Assembly: GCF_050410775.1 (NCBI RefSeq) | Contig: NZ_CP191229.1 | Direction: 5' to 3' (one strand) | Length of the DNA: 64,000 bases | From: Erwinia sp050410775 | Lineage (GTDB): Bacteria; Pseudomonadota; Gammaproteobacteria; Enterobacterales; Enterobacteriaceae | Shown: positions 52,387 to 61,947 of the stretch, piece after piece | Position numbering within the stretch: position 1 is the stretch's first letter | How the letters are laid out: every line of letters starts with the position of its first letter | The notes under the pieces: model-generated | Told to the model about the DNA's origin: nothing | The model's input: only the letters and a program-made list of their open reading frames with translations | Databases searched by the model: none | Translations under genes and position numbers: made by a program

Positions 52387-54509
52387 CCGCCAGCCCCGCC
52401 GGGCTGGATTATCATTCGCTGAACGCGATGCTGAATCTCTACGATGACGAAGGCCGGATACAGTTCGACCAGGATCGGGAGGCGACGCGGCAATATTTCC
52501 TTCAGCATGTGCTGCCTAACAGCGTGCCGTTCAGTTCGGTGAGTGAACGCCTGCGGTTTCTGGTGGCGGAGGGCTATTACGAAGCGGCGGTACTGAACGC
52601 TTATCCGTTTGATTTCGTTACCGCGCTGTTTGAGCAGGCTTATGGCCGCCGCTTCCGCTTTCAGACCTTCCTGGGCGCCTGGAAGTTTTACACCAGCTAT
52701 ACGCTGAAAACCTTTGACGGCAAACGCTATCTTGAAGGGTTCACCGAGCGCGTCTGCATGACGGCGCTGACGCTGGCGAAAGGCGACCAGCCGCTGGCGA
52801 CCGCCCTGATGGAAGAGATGCTTTCCGGCCGCTTTCAGCCCGCCACGCCGACCTTCCTGAACTGTGGAAAGCAGCAGCGGGGCGAGCTGGTCTCCTGCTT
52901 CCTGCTGCGCATAGAGGATAATATGGAGTCGATTGGCCGCGCGGTGAATTCGGCGCTCCAGCTCTCACGGCGTGGCGGCGGCGTGGCCTTACTGCTCTCG
53001 AACCTGCGGGAAGCGGGTGCGCCGATCAAACGTATTGAGAACCAGTCCTCCGGCGTTATTCCGGTGATGAAGATGCTGGAGGATGCTTTCTCCTACGCCA
53101 ATCAGCTGGGGGCGCGTCAGGGTGCCGGCGCCGTCTATCTGCATGCGCATCATCCCGATATTCTGCGCTTTCTGGATACCAAACGTGAAAACGCCGACGA
53201 AAAAATCCGCATCAAAACCCTGTCGCTGGGTGTGGTGATCCCGGACGTCACCTTCCAGCTGGCGAAAGCGAATCAGCCGATGGCGCTCTTCTCGCCTTAT
53301 GACGTTGAGCGTCTCTACGGCCTGCCCTTTGCCGATATCAGCATCAGTGAAAAGTATGACGAGCTGCTGGCCGATGAGCGCATCCGCCGCACCTTTATCA
53401 ACCCCCGTGAGTTTTTCCAGACGCTGGCCGAGATTCAGTTTGAGTCCGGCTATCCCTATATCATGTTTGAGGATACGGTGAACCGGGCGAATCCGATCCA
53501 GGGCCGCATTAATATGAGCAACCTTTGCTCCGAGATCCTTCAGGTTAATACGCCTTCGGACTATCACGAGGATCTCAGCTATCGCCGTATCGGCAAGGAT
53601 ATCTCCTGCAATCTTGGCTCGCTGAATATTGCCCATACGATGGATTCACCGGACCTGGCCCGCACCGTGGAAATCGCCGTACGTGGCCTGACCGCCGTGT
53701 CGGATCAAAGCCAGATTGACGCCGTACCCTCCGTGGCGGAAGGCAATGCGCAGTCACACGCAATCGGCCTTGGTCAGATGAATTTGCACGGCTATCTGGC
53801 GCGGGAAGGTATTCACTACGGTTCTGAAGCGGCCCTCGACTTCACCAACCTCTACTTCTATACCGTGACTTACCATGCGCTGCGCACCTCCTGTCTGATT
53901 GCCCGCGAACGCAAGGCACGCTTCGCCGGTTTTGAAACGTCGCGCTACGCCAGCGGTGAGTATTTCAGGCAGTATGTGGAACAACGCTGGACGCCCCGCA
54001 CGGCGGAAGCGGCTGCGCTGTTTGCGCGGGCGGGCGTGACGTTACCTACCCAGGCGCAGTGGCAGCAGCTACGGGAGGAGGTGATGGAACACGGCATCTA
54101 CAACCAGAATTTGCAGGCCATTCCGCCTACGGGATCGATCTCTTATATTAATCATGCCACTTCCAGCATTCACCCGATCGTCTCCCGCATTGAGATCCGC
54201 AAAGAGGGCAAAACGGGGCGCGTCTATTATCCGGCGCCGTTTATGACCAATGAGAATCAGGCGTTTTATCGTGACGCCTACGACATTGGCCCGGAGGCGA
54301 TTATTGATACCTACGCCGAAGCGACCCGCCATGTCGACCAGGGGCTGTCGCTGACGCTCTTCTTCCGGGATACCGCCACCACGCGGGATATCAACAAGGC
54401 GCAGATCTATGCCTGGAAAAAAGGCATCAAAACGCTCTACTACATCCGGCTGCGCCAGATGGCCCTGCTGGGCACCGAAGTGGAAGGCTGCGTCTCCTGC
54501 TCGCTCTGA
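52359..54509 (+). CDS. nrdE: NrdE, class Ib ribonucleotide reductase large subunit
   Basis: Reduces ribonucleoside diphosphates using the NrdF radical. 716 aa from a TTG start (52359) giving MAATESTRITAS..., which fits the E. coli N-terminus, with AGGGAG 11 bp upstream. Active-site and redox features are LNCGKQQRGELVSCF (first catalytic Cys), NLCSEILQV (second Cys and Glu), the radical-transfer segment near the C-terminus, and the terminal CVSCSL redox pair. The start lies inside nrdI, so expression is probably coupled. An ATG start would require loss of the conserved N-terminal residues. Confidence 0.95.
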   Translation: MAATESTRITASPAGLDYHSLNAMLNLYDDEGRIQFDQDREATRQYFLQHVLPNSVPFSSVSERLRFLVAEGYYEAAVLNAYPFDFVTALFEQAYGRRFRFQTFLGAWKFYTSYTLKTFDGKRYLEGFTERVCMTALTLAKGDQPLATALMEEMLSGRFQPATPTFLNCGKQQRGELVSCFLLRIEDNMESIGRAVNSALQLSRRGGGVALLLSNLREAGAPIKRIENQSSGVIPVMKMLEDAFSYANQLGARQGAGAVYLHAHHPDILRFLDTKRENADEKIRIKTLSLGVVIPDVTFQLAKANQPMALFSPYDVERLYGLPFADISISEKYDELLADERIRRTFINPREFFQTLAEIQFESGYPYIMFEDTVNRANPIQGRINMSNLCSEILQVNTPSDYHEDLSYRRIGKDISCNLGSLNIAHTMDSPDLARTVEIAVRGLTAVSDQSQIDAVPSVAEGNAQSHAIGLGQMNLHGYLAREGIHYGSEAALDFTNLYFYTVTYHALRTSCLIARERKARFAGFETSRYASGEYFRQYVEQRWTPRTAEAAALFARAGVTLPTQAQWQQLREEVMEHGIYNQNLQAIPPTGSISYINHATSSIHPIVSRIEIRKEGKTGRVYYPAPFMTNENQAFYRDAYDIGPEAIIDTYAEATRHVDQGLSLTLFFRDTATTRDINKAQIYAWKKGIKTLYYIRLRQMALLGTEVEGCVSCSL

Positions 54510-54555
54510 CTATTTACCCTGAGGGGCGAAGCCTGCCCCGGTTAAGAAGATCATT

Positions 54556-55515
54556 ATGAAACTACACCGCATTCACGCTATTAACTGGAATCAGATTGAA
54601 GATGAAAAAGATCTTGAGGTCTGGAACCGCCTGACCTCAAATTTCTGGCTGCCGGAAAAGGTGCCGCTCTCTAATGACCTCCCCGCCTGGAACAGCCTCA
54701 GCGGCGAAGAGCAGCGCCTCACCATCCGCGTGTTTACCGGCCTGACGCTGCTGGATACCATTCAGAACAGCGTCGGCGCGCCGGCCCTGATGGCCGATGC
54801 CGTGACGCCGCATGAAGAGGCGGTGATGTCCAATATCAGCTTTATGGAAGCCGTTCACGCCCGCTCTTACAGCTCCATTTTCTCCACGCTGTGTCACACC
54901 ACGGATGTGGATGCCGCCTATGCCTGGAGTGAAGAGAACGAACCTCTCCAGCGCAAAGCGGAGATTATCCTGGCGCATTATCATCACGACGATCCGCTGA
55001 AGAAAAAAATTGCCAGCGTCTTCCTTGAGTCTTTCCTTTTTTATTCCGGCTTTTACCTGCCTATGTACTGGTCCAGCCGCGGAAAACTGACCAATACCGC
55101 CGATCTGATCCGGCTTATCATTAAAGATGAGGCCGTGCACGGCTATTACATCGGCTATAAATACCAGCGCGGTCTGGAAAAAGCGTCCCAGGCCCGCAAG
55201 GATGAGCTGCAGCAGTTCGCCGTTGAGCTTTTGCTGGCGCTGTACGAAAACGAACTCGCCTACACCGAAGCGCTATATGATGGCGTTGGCTGGACGGAAG
55301 AGGTGAAGACGTTTCTGCACTATAACGCCAACAAGGCGCTGATGAATCTGGGCTATGAGGCGCTCTTTCCGGCTGACCTGACCCAGGTTAACCCGGCGAT
55401 TCTGGCGGCCCTGTCGCCAAACGCCGACGAAAATCACGATTTCTTCTCCGGTTCCGGCTCCTCCTACGTGATGGGAAAAGCGGTGGATACCGAAGACGAA
55501 GACTGGAATTTCTGA
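54556..55515 (+). CDS. nrdF: NrdF, class Ib ribonucleotide reductase small (radical) subunit
   Basis: 319 aa dimetal protein carrying the tyrosyl radical. Metal-ligand helices include SFMEAVHARSYSSIFSTLCH near residues 95-114 and LIIKDEAVHGYYIGYKYQR near 190-208. It ends DTEDEDWNF, the C-terminal tail that docks into NrdE. Last gene of nrdHIEF, 46 bp after nrdE. Confidence 0.97.
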   Translation: MKLHRIHAINWNQIEDEKDLEVWNRLTSNFWLPEKVPLSNDLPAWNSLSGEEQRLTIRVFTGLTLLDTIQNSVGAPALMADAVTPHEEAVMSNISFMEAVHARSYSSIFSTLCHTTDVDAAYAWSEENEPLQRKAEIILAHYHHDDPLKKKIASVFLESFLFYSGFYLPMYWSSRGKLTNTADLIRLIIKDEAVHGYYIGYKYQRGLEKASQARKDELQQFAVELLLALYENELAYTEALYDGVGWTEEVKTFLHYNANKALMNLGYEALFPADLTQVNPAILAALSPNADENHDFFSGSGSSYVMGKAVDTEDEDWNF

Positions 55516-55520
55516 ACCTG

Positions 55521-55556
55521 AACGGAGGGCTGGCCTTTGCCATTCTCTCCGTTTTA
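55521..55556 (+). terminator. Possible terminator after nrdF
   Basis: AACGGAG and CTCCGTT flank a 19 bp loop and are followed by TTAT; moderate stability only. Confidence 0.4.
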
Positions 55557-55803
55557 TCTGAGATTATTGCCCGTAGATTATTTTGCCGCTCGCGAAAAAA
55601 AGAGGTTAATTGGCGCCAGTTTTATTACGCTAATATGACGCCAATCTCCCTACCGTAAAAAGCTTTTTCCGGCCATTTTATTAAGATCCCCACCCGGAAT
55701 ATCAGATTTTTTTACGCCGTGAAAATCCGCCGGAATCCCTTATCCCTGCTGGAATTCCTGGGACGTCTGTCTCAGTTTGCATTTCAAGAATCCTCCTAAA
55801 GGG
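55557..55803. other. proU upstream region
   Basis: AT-rich spacer between nrdF and the proV promoter. By analogy to proU it may bind H-NS; no gene is seen. Confidence 0.45.
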
Positions 55804-55831
55804 TTGTCTCAGATTCTGAGTGTGCTAGGGT
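55804..55831 (+). promoter_or_regulatory. Osmotically controlled proU-type promoter
   Basis: -35 TTGTCT (55804-55809), 16 bp spacer, -10 TAGGGT (55826-55831). E. coli proU P2 has TTGCCT, 16 bp and TAGGGT, so this looks like the same salt-induced promoter. Transcript start near 55838, about 67 nt before proV. Confidence 0.75.
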
Positions 55832-55904
55832 ATAGACCGCTCATATTTAACCAGGACACACCAGAAATATAAGATAATTCACCAACCAGGAAATTAATTA
55901 ATGC

Positions 55905-57104
55905 ATGGCCATTAAATTAGAAGTAAAGAATTTATATAAAGTATTTGGGGAAAATCCCGACCGTGCCTTTAAGCACATTGAAAAAGGAATAACGAAGGAA
56001 GCGCTTCTTGAGAAGACAGGGCTTTCTCTCGGGGTAAAAGATGCCAGTCTGGCCATTGAAGAAGGCGAGATATTTGTGATCATGGGCCTTTCCGGCTCCG
56101 GCAAGTCCACCATGGTTCGCCTTCTCAATCGTCTGATAGAACCCACCCGCGGTCAGGTCATCATTGATGGTGTCGATATTGCCAAAATATCTGACAGCGA
56201 ACTGCGTGAAGTGCGCCGAAATAAAATCAGCATGGTATTTCAGTCCTTCGCGCTGATGCCCCACATGACGGTTCTGAATAATGCTGCATTCGGCATGGAA
56301 TTAGCCGGTATTCTTCAGCAGGAGCGTCAGGAAAAAGCGCTGGATGCGCTGCGTCAGGTTGGTCTGGATAATTACGCCCATGCCTACCCGGATGAATTAT
56401 CCGGCGGTATGCGTCAGCGTGTTGGATTAGCCCGTGCGCTGGCGATCAATCCGGATATATTATTGATGGATGAAGCCTTCTCAGCACTTGATCCTTTGAT
56501 TCGTACCGAAATGCAGGATGAGCTGGTCAAGCTTCAGTCCCGCCACCAGCGTACTATTGTCTTTATTTCCCACGATCTGGATGAAGCGATGCGTATCGGC
56601 GATCGCATCGCCATCATGCAGGGTGGTGAAGTTATTCAGGTCGGCACGCCGGATGAAATTCTTAATAATCCCGCGAACGATTATGTGCGCACTTTCTTCC
56701 GCGGCGTGGACATCAGTCATGTCTTCAGCGCCAAGGATATCGCCCGACGTGGCGCCAGCGCGCTGATGCATAAATCCCCCGGCTTCGGCCCACGGTCGGC
56801 AATAAAACTGCTTCAGGACCAGGATCGCGAATTTGGCTACGTGCTGGATAAGCAGAAGTTTATTGGCGTGGTTTCTACTGATTCACTAAAGGCCGCGCTG
56901 GCCGCCGGTGAAAGCCTTGACCAGGCGATGCTCTCCGACCCTGCCGCCGTGGATGGCGACACTTCGCTTAACGATTTGCTGTCGCATGTTGCCCAGGCAC
57001 CCTGCGCGGTGCCGATCGTTGGTGAAGATAGCCAATACATCGGCATTATTTCCAAGGGCACGTTATTGCAGGCATTAGACCGTGAGGGGGCAACCAGTGA
57101 GTAA
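55905..57104 (+). CDS. proV: ProV, glycine betaine/proline ABC transporter ATPase
   Basis: 399 aa ATPase of the ProU osmoprotectant importer. Walker A GLSGSGKS is near residue 61, the signature LSGGMRQRVGLARAL near 166, Walker B ILLMDEAFSALDP near 185, and two C-terminal CBS domains (from about 285) serve as the ionic-strength sensor. Start MAIKLEVKNLYKVFG at 55905. It overlaps proW by 8 bp (GTGAGTAA). Confidence 0.97.
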   Translation: MAIKLEVKNLYKVFGENPDRAFKHIEKGITKEALLEKTGLSLGVKDASLAIEEGEIFVIMGLSGSGKSTMVRLLNRLIEPTRGQVIIDGVDIAKISDSELREVRRNKISMVFQSFALMPHMTVLNNAAFGMELAGILQQERQEKALDALRQVGLDNYAHAYPDELSGGMRQRVGLARALAINPDILLMDEAFSALDPLIRTEMQDELVKLQSRHQRTIVFISHDLDEAMRIGDRIAIMQGGEVIQVGTPDEILNNPANDYVRTFFRGVDISHVFSAKDIARRGASALMHKSPGFGPRSAIKLLQDQDREFGYVLDKQKFIGVVSTDSLKAALAAGESLDQAMLSDPAAVDGDTSLNDLLSHVAQAPCAVPIVGEDSQYIGIISKGTLLQALDREGATSE

Positions 57105-58281
57105 GCAAACTACCGATCCATGGGCGGCAGCTTCTGCTCAGCCCGATACCACCACCCCCGCCGCTGAGGTGGCGCATCCTGCCGCCGATGGCGCGCAGGC
57201 AGCGGCCAGTAGCGATCCCTGGTCCACAGGCGCGGCCACGCCTGCCGATGCGGCCCCCGCAGGTGGCGATGCTGCCAGCGCATGGGGCACCTCGTCGGGC
57301 GGTCACGATGCGGCAGCCGCCGGCAGTGACTGGTTAAACAGCGCCCCGGCGCCGCAGGTGGAACATTTCAGCCTTCTCGATCCGTTCCACAAAACGCTGA
57401 TCCCGCTGGACAGCTGGGTGACCACCGGCATCGACTGGATAGTCTCTCATTTCCGTCCGCTGTTTCAGGGCATCCGCGTGCCGGTGGATTATATCCTCAG
57501 CGCCTTCCAGCAGATGCTGTTGGGGATGCCTGCGCCGGTAGCGATCGTTATTTTCGCCCTGATCGCCTGGCAGCTTTCCACTCTGAGCATGGGCGTCGCC
57601 ACGCTGGTGTCGCTGGTGATTATCGGCGCTATCGGCGCCTGGTCGCAGGCGATGGTGACGCTGGCGCTGGTTCTGACGGCGCTGCTCTTCTGCATTATTA
57701 TCGGGCTGCCGCTTGGCATCTGGCTGGCGCGCAGCGAAAGAGCGGCGAAGATTATCCGTCCTCTGCTGGATGCGATGCAGACCACGCCCGCCTTCGTCTA
57801 TCTGGTGCCGATTGTCATGCTGTTCGGCATCGGCAATGTGCCTGGCGTGGTGGTCACCATCATCTTTGCCCTGCCGCCCATCGTGCGCCTGACCATTCTT
57901 GGTATTAAACAGGTGCCCGCCGATCTGATTGAGGCAGCGGAATCTTTCGGCGCGAACCCGCGACAGATGCTGTTCAAGGTTCAGTTACCGCTGGCGATGC
58001 CGACCATTATGGCCGGGGTGAACCAGACTTTGATGCTGGCGCTCTCAATGGTCGTGATCGCTTCGATGATCGCGGTCGGCGGACTGGGACAGATGGTACT
58101 GCGCGGTATTGGTCGCCTGGATATGGGGCTGGCTACCGTCGGCGGCGTCGGGATCGTCATCCTCGCCATTATTCTGGATCGCTTAACGCAGTCCGTCGGT
58201 CGTGACAGCCGCAGCCGTGGCAACCGTCGCTGGTACGCCAGCGGCCCGCTGGGCCTGGTCACCCGCCCGTTTATCAAGTAA
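57097..58281 (+). CDS. proW: ProW, glycine betaine/proline ABC transporter permease
   Basis: 394 aa from the GTG at 57097, preceded by a GAGGGGG ribosome site and overlapping proV by 8 bp. An alternative GTG at 57082 gives 399 aa. It has an alanine/proline-rich periplasmic-type N-terminal tail of about 85 residues, then seven or so helices; the EAA loop that contacts ProV is seen as EAAESFGANPRQMLFKVQLP near 285-304. Confidence 0.95.
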   Translation: MSKQTTDPWAAASAQPDTTTPAAEVAHPAADGAQAAASSDPWSTGAATPADAAPAGGDAASAWGTSSGGHDAAAAGSDWLNSAPAPQVEHFSLLDPFHKTLIPLDSWVTTGIDWIVSHFRPLFQGIRVPVDYILSAFQQMLLGMPAPVAIVIFALIAWQLSTLSMGVATLVSLVIIGAIGAWSQAMVTLALVLTALLFCIIIGLPLGIWLARSERAAKIIRPLLDAMQTTPAFVYLVPIVMLFGIGNVPGVVVTIIFALPPIVRLTILGIKQVPADLIEAAESFGANPRQMLFKVQLPLAMPTIMAGVNQTLMLALSMVVIASMIAVGGLGQMVLRGIGRLDMGLATVGGVGIVILAIILDRLTQSVGRDSRSRGNRRWYASGPLGLVTRPFIK

Positions 58282-58353
58282 CCCTTCTGGCGGTGCGTGC
58301 CTGACGCGCACCGCCCGCTTCGCACGCAAGATAAATCAAAATAAGGATTCACT

Positions 58354-59349
58354 ATGCGCAAGACAGCACTTTTAGCCGCCGCGTTAACCACGCTGGTCGC
58401 CACTCAGGTTTCCGCAGCCGATCTGCCGGGTAAAGGCATTACCGTTAAGCCAGTACAGAGCACCATTTCTGAAGAAACCTTCCAGACGCTGCTGGTCAGC
58501 CGTGCGCTGGAAAAGCTGGGCTATACCGTTCAGGAGCCGGGCGAAGTTGACTATAACGTCGCCTACACCACTATCGCCGCTGGCGATGCCACTTTCATCG
58601 CCACGAACTGGCGGCCACTCCATGACGATATGTATAAAGCGGCCGGCGGCGATGATAAATTTTACCGCGAAGGTACCTATGTGCAGGGCGCCGCGCAGGG
58701 TTATCTGATTGATAAAAAAACGGCGGAAAAATATCACATTACCCGAATCGATCAGCTGAAGGATCCCAAACTGGCGAAGCTGTTTGATACCAACGGCGAC
58801 GGTAAAGCGGACCTGACTGGCTGTACGCCGGGCTGGGGCTGTGAAGCGGTGATTAACCATCAGATCAAGGCCTACGATTTGAGCGGCAGCATCGAGCATA
58901 ACCAGGGTAACTACTCGGCGATGATCGCCGATACGATTTCACGCTTTAAAGCCGGCAAACCTATCTTCTATTACACCTGGACGCCGTACTGGGTTAGCGA
59001 CGTGCTGGTTCCGGGCCGCGACACCGTCTGGCTCCAGGTACCGTTCTCCTCAATGCCGGGCGAACAGAAAGATGTGGATACCAAACTGCCTAACGGCGCC
59101 AACTACGGCTTCCCGGTCAACACCATGCATATTGTCGCCAACAAAGCCTGGGCTGAGAAAAACCCGGCGGCGGCGAAGCTGTTTGCTGAAATGAAGCTGC
59201 CGCTCGCGGATATCAATGCGCAGAACTCCCGCATGCATGAAGGTCAGTCTTCTGAAGCCGAGATCAACGCCCACGTTGATGGCTGGATCAAAGCACACCA
59301 GGCGCAGTTCGACGGCTGGGTGAACGAGGCAAAGGCTGCGGCTAAATAA
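58354..59349 (+). CDS. proX: ProX, periplasmic glycine betaine-binding protein
   Basis: 331 aa with signal peptide MRKTALLAAALTTLVATQVS cleaved after about residue 21. It has a classic substrate-binding fold with LTGCTPGWGCEAVINHQIKA, which contributes a disulfide and cage residues, and aromatic ligand-cage residues (WRPLHDD; YYTWTPYWVSD). Third gene of proVWX, 72 bp after proW, with a terminator after it. Confidence 0.97.
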   Translation: MRKTALLAAALTTLVATQVSAADLPGKGITVKPVQSTISEETFQTLLVSRALEKLGYTVQEPGEVDYNVAYTTIAAGDATFIATNWRPLHDDMYKAAGGDDKFYREGTYVQGAAQGYLIDKKTAEKYHITRIDQLKDPKLAKLFDTNGDGKADLTGCTPGWGCEAVINHQIKAYDLSGSIEHNQGNYSAMIADTISRFKAGKPIFYYTWTPYWVSDVLVPGRDTVWLQVPFSSMPGEQKDVDTKLPNGANYGFPVNTMHIVANKAWAEKNPAAAKLFAEMKLPLADINAQNSRMHEGQSSEAEINAHVDGWIKAHQAQFDGWVNEAKAAAK

Positions 59350-59371
59350 GGCCCGCAGACATTTCCCCCTG

Positions 59372-59398
59372 GGGCAGTAGCGATGCTGCCCTTTTTTT
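59372..59398 (+). terminator. Rho-independent terminator after proX
   Basis: GGGCAG-TAGCGATG-CTGCCC followed by T7. Confidence 0.85.
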
Positions 59399-59487
59399 AC
59401 TGGTTGGGCCTGTCAATTATTCTGAGAGTGAAATAATTTTTTCAGTTACTATTCACTTCACACTCTTTTACTCCCTTACTGAGCGCA

Positions 59488-60672
59488 ATGAAATCCCCCC
59501 AGCACAGCCTTACGCCCGCCCTCGTTCTCCTGATGTCTTTGGCAACCGGACTCTCCGTCGCCTGTAACTATTATGTTCAACCTCTGCTGGAAACCGTGGC
59601 CCGTACCTTCGATCTCTCCGTGAACCAGGCCGGGTTTATCGTGACCACCGCCCAACTGGGTTATGCGGCGGGCTTACTGTTACTGGTGCCGCTGGGCGAT
59701 ATGCTGGAGCGCAGAGGTCTTATCGTAACGATGAGCCTGCTTGCCGCCGGAGGAATGGTGATAACCGCCCTCTCGCCTTCATTACCGCTGATGCTGCTGG
59801 GAACGGCGCTGACCGGCCTGTTTTCCGTTGTCGCCCAGATCCTGGTGCCTCTGGCGGCGACGCTGGCCGAGCCGGCAAAACGGGGCAAAGTAGTGGGCAC
59901 GGTGATGAGCGGGCTGCTGCTGGGGATCCTGTTAGCACGGACCGTATCCGGCGTGCTGGCGGAGTTTGGCGGCTGGCGTACCGTTTACTGGGTTGCCAGC
60001 GCGCTGATGGTGCTGATGGCGCTGGCGTTATGGCGCTATCTTCCCCGCTATAAACAGTCCGTTTCGCTCAATTATGGGCAGCTGCTGGGCTCCATTTTCA
60101 CGCTCTACTTCACCACGCCGCTGCTCAGAATGCGGGCGGCGATCGGCTGCCTCGCTTTTGCTAACTTCAGTATCCTGTGGACTTCGATGGCCTTTCTGCT
60201 CGCCTCGCCGCCCTATGGCTATTCGGAAGCCCAGATAGGCCTGCTGGGGCTGGTTGGCGCAGCGGGCGCGCTGGCTGCCCGTCAGGCAGGCTCGCTGGCC
60301 GATAAGGGTAAAGCCAGGCAGACCACCACTCTCGGTCTGGTTATTATGCTGATCTCCTGGCCGGTGACCGCGATGGGCAGTTATTCGCTGCCGGCTTTAG
60401 TCGTCGGCATTATCCTGCTCGATTTGGCGGTGCAGGGCGTCCATATTACCAATCAAAGCGTGATTTACCGGCAGATGCCGGAAGCCCGCAACAGGCTGAC
60501 CTCCGGTTATATGACCAGCTATTTTATCGGCGGTGCGCTCGGCTCGCTGATTTCCGCCAGCGCCTATCAACACGCCGGATGGCCAGGCGTCTGCACGGCG
60601 GGCGCTATCTTAACTTTACTTAATCTGTTGTGCTGGTGGCGGGGTGCGAAACACGAGTTGCACACTCCTTAG
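59488..60672 (+). CDS. ygaY: MFS transporter (YgaY type)
   Basis: 394 aa major facilitator superfamily transporter with 12 predicted helices. The loop 2-3 motif reads LGDMLERRGLIVT and a helix-5 region GLLLGILLARTVSG fits drug-efflux type MFS. In E. coli K-12 ygaY, in the same position after proX, is a pseudogene; here it is intact. Substrate unknown. Confidence 0.85.
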   Translation: MKSPQHSLTPALVLLMSLATGLSVACNYYVQPLLETVARTFDLSVNQAGFIVTTAQLGYAAGLLLLVPLGDMLERRGLIVTMSLLAAGGMVITALSPSLPLMLLGTALTGLFSVVAQILVPLAATLAEPAKRGKVVGTVMSGLLLGILLARTVSGVLAEFGGWRTVYWVASALMVLMALALWRYLPRYKQSVSLNYGQLLGSIFTLYFTTPLLRMRAAIGCLAFANFSILWTSMAFLLASPPYGYSEAQIGLLGLVGAAGALAARQAGSLADKGKARQTTTLGLVIMLISWPVTAMGSYSLPALVVGIILLDLAVQGVHITNQSVIYRQMPEARNRLTSGYMTSYFIGGALGSLISASAYQHAGWPGVCTAGAILTLLNLLCWWRGAKHELHTP

Positions 60673-61251
60673 CCGGACTGAGGAAAGTTGAATAAATTTC
60701 AGAGCCAGCGCCCTGTTAAGCGGTAACGCAGTCTGATAAGGTTAGTCTGCATTTATTCAGGTTGTTTATTTTCTCGCTTGAAACTATTAAGCCCCGGAGG
60801 GAATCAGACTGAGCATGGCTACAGGTCTGTCCGCACTAAGCGGAAGCCAGCGGCGGGCTTCCGGTCATGTATGCCAGATCGTCTTGCCTGTTACGCCAAC
60901 TTGTTACGCGTTGCTTCTGGTCCTGACCGCGTTAATCCGGTTTTCTCTTCCTGCATCCGCGCTTTGTTTCTACCCTCTTGCACTGGCGTCAGAGGTTTCA
61001 TGCGTTACGTTTAGAACAACCTGAAGCCGTTGTTATTTGCTTCTCAGCGCTGACAGGCTATTGCCTGATGGTTCGATCTGTTGAGTTATTTTGCAGCATG
61101 CTGATGAGGATGCGGCTAAGTCCCCCGGGTTAAGGAGTGACCTGAAAATTATTGATGGTGTCTGCCGGCTGTGCGCTCAGAAGCAGGGCCGGAATGAAGC
61201 GCTTTTTTAACACCATCGTTACGATACCCGTTGCAACTTATGAGGTCCCAG
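60673..61251. other. ygaY-mprA spacer without an assigned gene
   Basis: 579 bp. In E. coli ygaZ and ygaH lie here; neither is present. A 69-codon frame (60815-61024) has a hydrophobic mid-part but a poor ribosome site and no family match. GATGGTGT (61154) and ACACCATC (61210) could form a stem just upstream of mprA. Confidence 0.45.
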
Positions 61252-61797
61252 ATGGAAAGTTCGTTTACTCCCATTGAACAGATGCTGAATTTCCGCGCTA
61301 ACCGGCAGAAAGATTTCCCCCTGCAGGAGATCTTGCTGACCCGACTCTGCATGCATATGCAGAGCAAACTGCTGGAAAACCGCAATAAAATGCTGAAAGC
61401 TCAGGGGATTAACGAGACGCTGTTTATGGCATTGATCACGCTGGACGCGCAGGAAAACCACAGCATTCAGCCATCCGAACTCAGCGCCGCGCTGGGGTCA
61501 TCCCGTACGAACGCAACCCGCATTGCCGATGAGCTGGAAAAGCGTGGCTGGATTGAACGACGTGAAAGCGATAACGATCGCCGCTGCCTGCACCTGCATC
61601 TGACGCCAAAGGGCCACGAGTTTTTACGCCAGCTGCTGCCGCCTCAGCATCAGAGCCTGCAGCATTTGTGGTCCGCGCTCAGCGGTACAGAAAAAAGCCA
61701 GCTGGAAGGCATTACACGTAAGTTATTGATGCGTCTGGAGCATATGGAAGAAGAACAGGGGATGGCTTCCCTTTCTCGTCAGGCGACTCACCAATAG
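61252..61797 (+). CDS. mprA: MprA (EmrR), MarR-family repressor
   Basis: 181 aa winged-helix repressor of the emrAB multidrug pump; it releases DNA on binding uncouplers and other drugs. Start MESSFTPIEQMLNFRANRQK at 61252. The winged-helix segment is SELSAALGSSRTNATRIADE with the wing in RRESDNDRRCLHLHLTPKG. Upstream in-frame codons from 61231 are not conserved. Followed 150 bp later by emrA. Confidence 0.96.
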   Translation: MESSFTPIEQMLNFRANRQKDFPLQEILLTRLCMHMQSKLLENRNKMLKAQGINETLFMALITLDAQENHSIQPSELSAALGSSRTNATRIADELEKRGWIERRESDNDRRCLHLHLTPKGHEFLRQLLPPQHQSLQHLWSALSGTEKSQLEGITRKLLMRLEHMEEEQGMASLSRQATHQ

Positions 61798-61856
61798 CAT
61801 AATGTGCGACAACCGGCCTGCCAGGAATCGCTATTTTAGTTCGTTAATTTAAACTC

Positions 61857-61919
61857 ATGCCAGCGCCGAACCGCTGGCATTTTAGACTTCAGGCATGGCG
61901 GCTACCGGGCGTCATGCCT
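61857..61919 (+). promoter_or_regulatory. Two hairpins between mprA and emrA
   Basis: ATGCCAGCG-CCGAAC-CGCTGGCAT (61857-61880, followed by TTTA) and AGGCATG...CATGCCT (61891-61919). They could reduce readthrough from mprA into emrA or stabilise the mRNA ends. Confidence 0.5.
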
Positions 61920-61947
61920 GTTTGGTATGGAAAACGTGGAGAAACCC

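Noticed and set aside
60815..61024. 69 aa frame between ygaY and mprA
   Set aside because: Weak start context and no recognisable domain; mentioned only in the spacer entry.
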